Of a stretch of 6,570 nt of DNA, positions 6,533-6,570 are shown piece by piece. The translations under genes and the position numbers were made by a program. The stretch comes from a bacterium. GTDB lineage: Bacteria; CBDUZB01; JAGLHV01. How positions within the stretch are numbered: position 1 is the first letter of the stretch; each line of letters starts with the position of its first letter. Where the stretch lies: the NCBI GenBank assembly GCA_023143305.1, contig JAGLHV010000077.1:1-6570 (forward strand). The letters are read 5' to 3'. The notes under the pieces were generated by a model. It searched no databases. It saw only the letters and a list, made by a program, of their open reading frames with translations, and was not told where the DNA came from.

Positions 6533-6570
6533 TCTTTTATCTGGTATCTGTGGACTATGGACTGTCGACT
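6533..6570 (-). repeat. Heptamer-type intergenic repeat, copy B, cut by window edge
   Basis: Three tandem heptamers are seen on the plus strand: GTGGACT, ATGGACT and GTCGACT (6550-6570), so the unit is RTSGACT. They run into the window edge and may continue. With its AT-rich tail, 6563-6533 matches copy A next to mutL at 27 of 31 positions. Short tandem heptamers of this general kind are common as intergenic repeats in some bacteria, notably the STRR sequences of cyanobacteria. That comparison is by form only. Confidence 0.6.

Larger units (their letters stand above)
6256..6570. other. Non-coding region upstream of lapA
   Basis: This 315-base stretch holds, from left to right, the lapA leader with AAGGAGG, the predicted promoter, an AT-rich segment with nothing recognisable (about 6324-6405), the REP-like inverted repeat (6406-6456), a further featureless segment, and the heptamer repeat at the edge. 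Short open frames run through the right-hand repeats on both strands, but I judge them to be chance. Confidence 0.7.

Noticed and set aside
6473..6570. Plus-strand open frame from ATG at 6473 to the window edge
   Set aside because: No ribosome site before the ATG, and the right half is translated heptamer repeat. The AGGAGG at 6480-6485 lies inside this frame and 20 bases before the next ATG (6506).
6451..6570. Minus-strand frame open from the edge for 39 codons, stop at 6453-6451, as the tail of a gene to the right
   Set aside because: The codons are mostly repeat and low-complexity AT-rich DNA, and the stop is supplied by the REP-like arm. Nothing resembles a conserved protein tail.

Overview
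The window is an AT-rich piece of a bacterial chromosome. Every gene I can support lies on the minus strand, so transcription runs from right to left. The core is a compact three-gene unit: a small LapA-type (DUF1049) membrane protein, then mutS, then mutL. A polytopic membrane protein of unknown function lies downstream. MutL carries an intact endonuclease motif, and MutS and MutL both carry plausible beta-clamp-binding motifs. This is the methylation-independent, MutH-free form of mismatch repair used by most bacteria outside the E. coli group. The taxon cannot be fixed from the sequence. Base composition, gene layout and the dispersed intergenic repeats would suit a low-GC Firmicute-like lineage or an uncultured candidate phylum; this is inference only.

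Layout from right to left. Positions 6570-6256 are a 315-base non-coding stretch. It holds heptamer repeats at the window edge, a 51-base REP/MITE-like inverted repeat (6406-6456), and a strong sigma70-type promoter (6323-6294) aimed at lapA. lapA (6255-5965) is followed after 9 bases by mutS (5955-3274). mutS overlaps mutL by 8 bases if mutL starts at its ATG (3281-1464). A 148-base gap (1463-1316) contains a second copy of the heptamer-type repeat. The membrane protein gene (1315-62) follows, and a short dispersed hairpin repeat (3-46) closes the window.

How the genes work together: MutS binds mismatches through its Phe-x-Glu motif and uses its ABC-type ATPase to recruit MutL. MutL, a GHKL ATPase with a metal-dependent endonuclease domain, nicks the daughter strand, guided by the sliding clamp. 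The tight spacing suggests that lapA, mutS and mutL are co-transcribed and that mutS and mutL are translationally coupled. What a LapA-like protein has to do with repair is not evident and may be nothing.

I see no clear undescribed system. The points most worth a second look are: (1) 31-base direct repeats bracketing the lapA-mutS-mutL unit; (2) lapA and mutS sharing one reading frame, separated only by three tandem stops and one sense codon; (3) several 8-9 base homopolymer runs inside mutS and mutL; and (4) a 20-base perfect palindrome inside the membrane protein gene.
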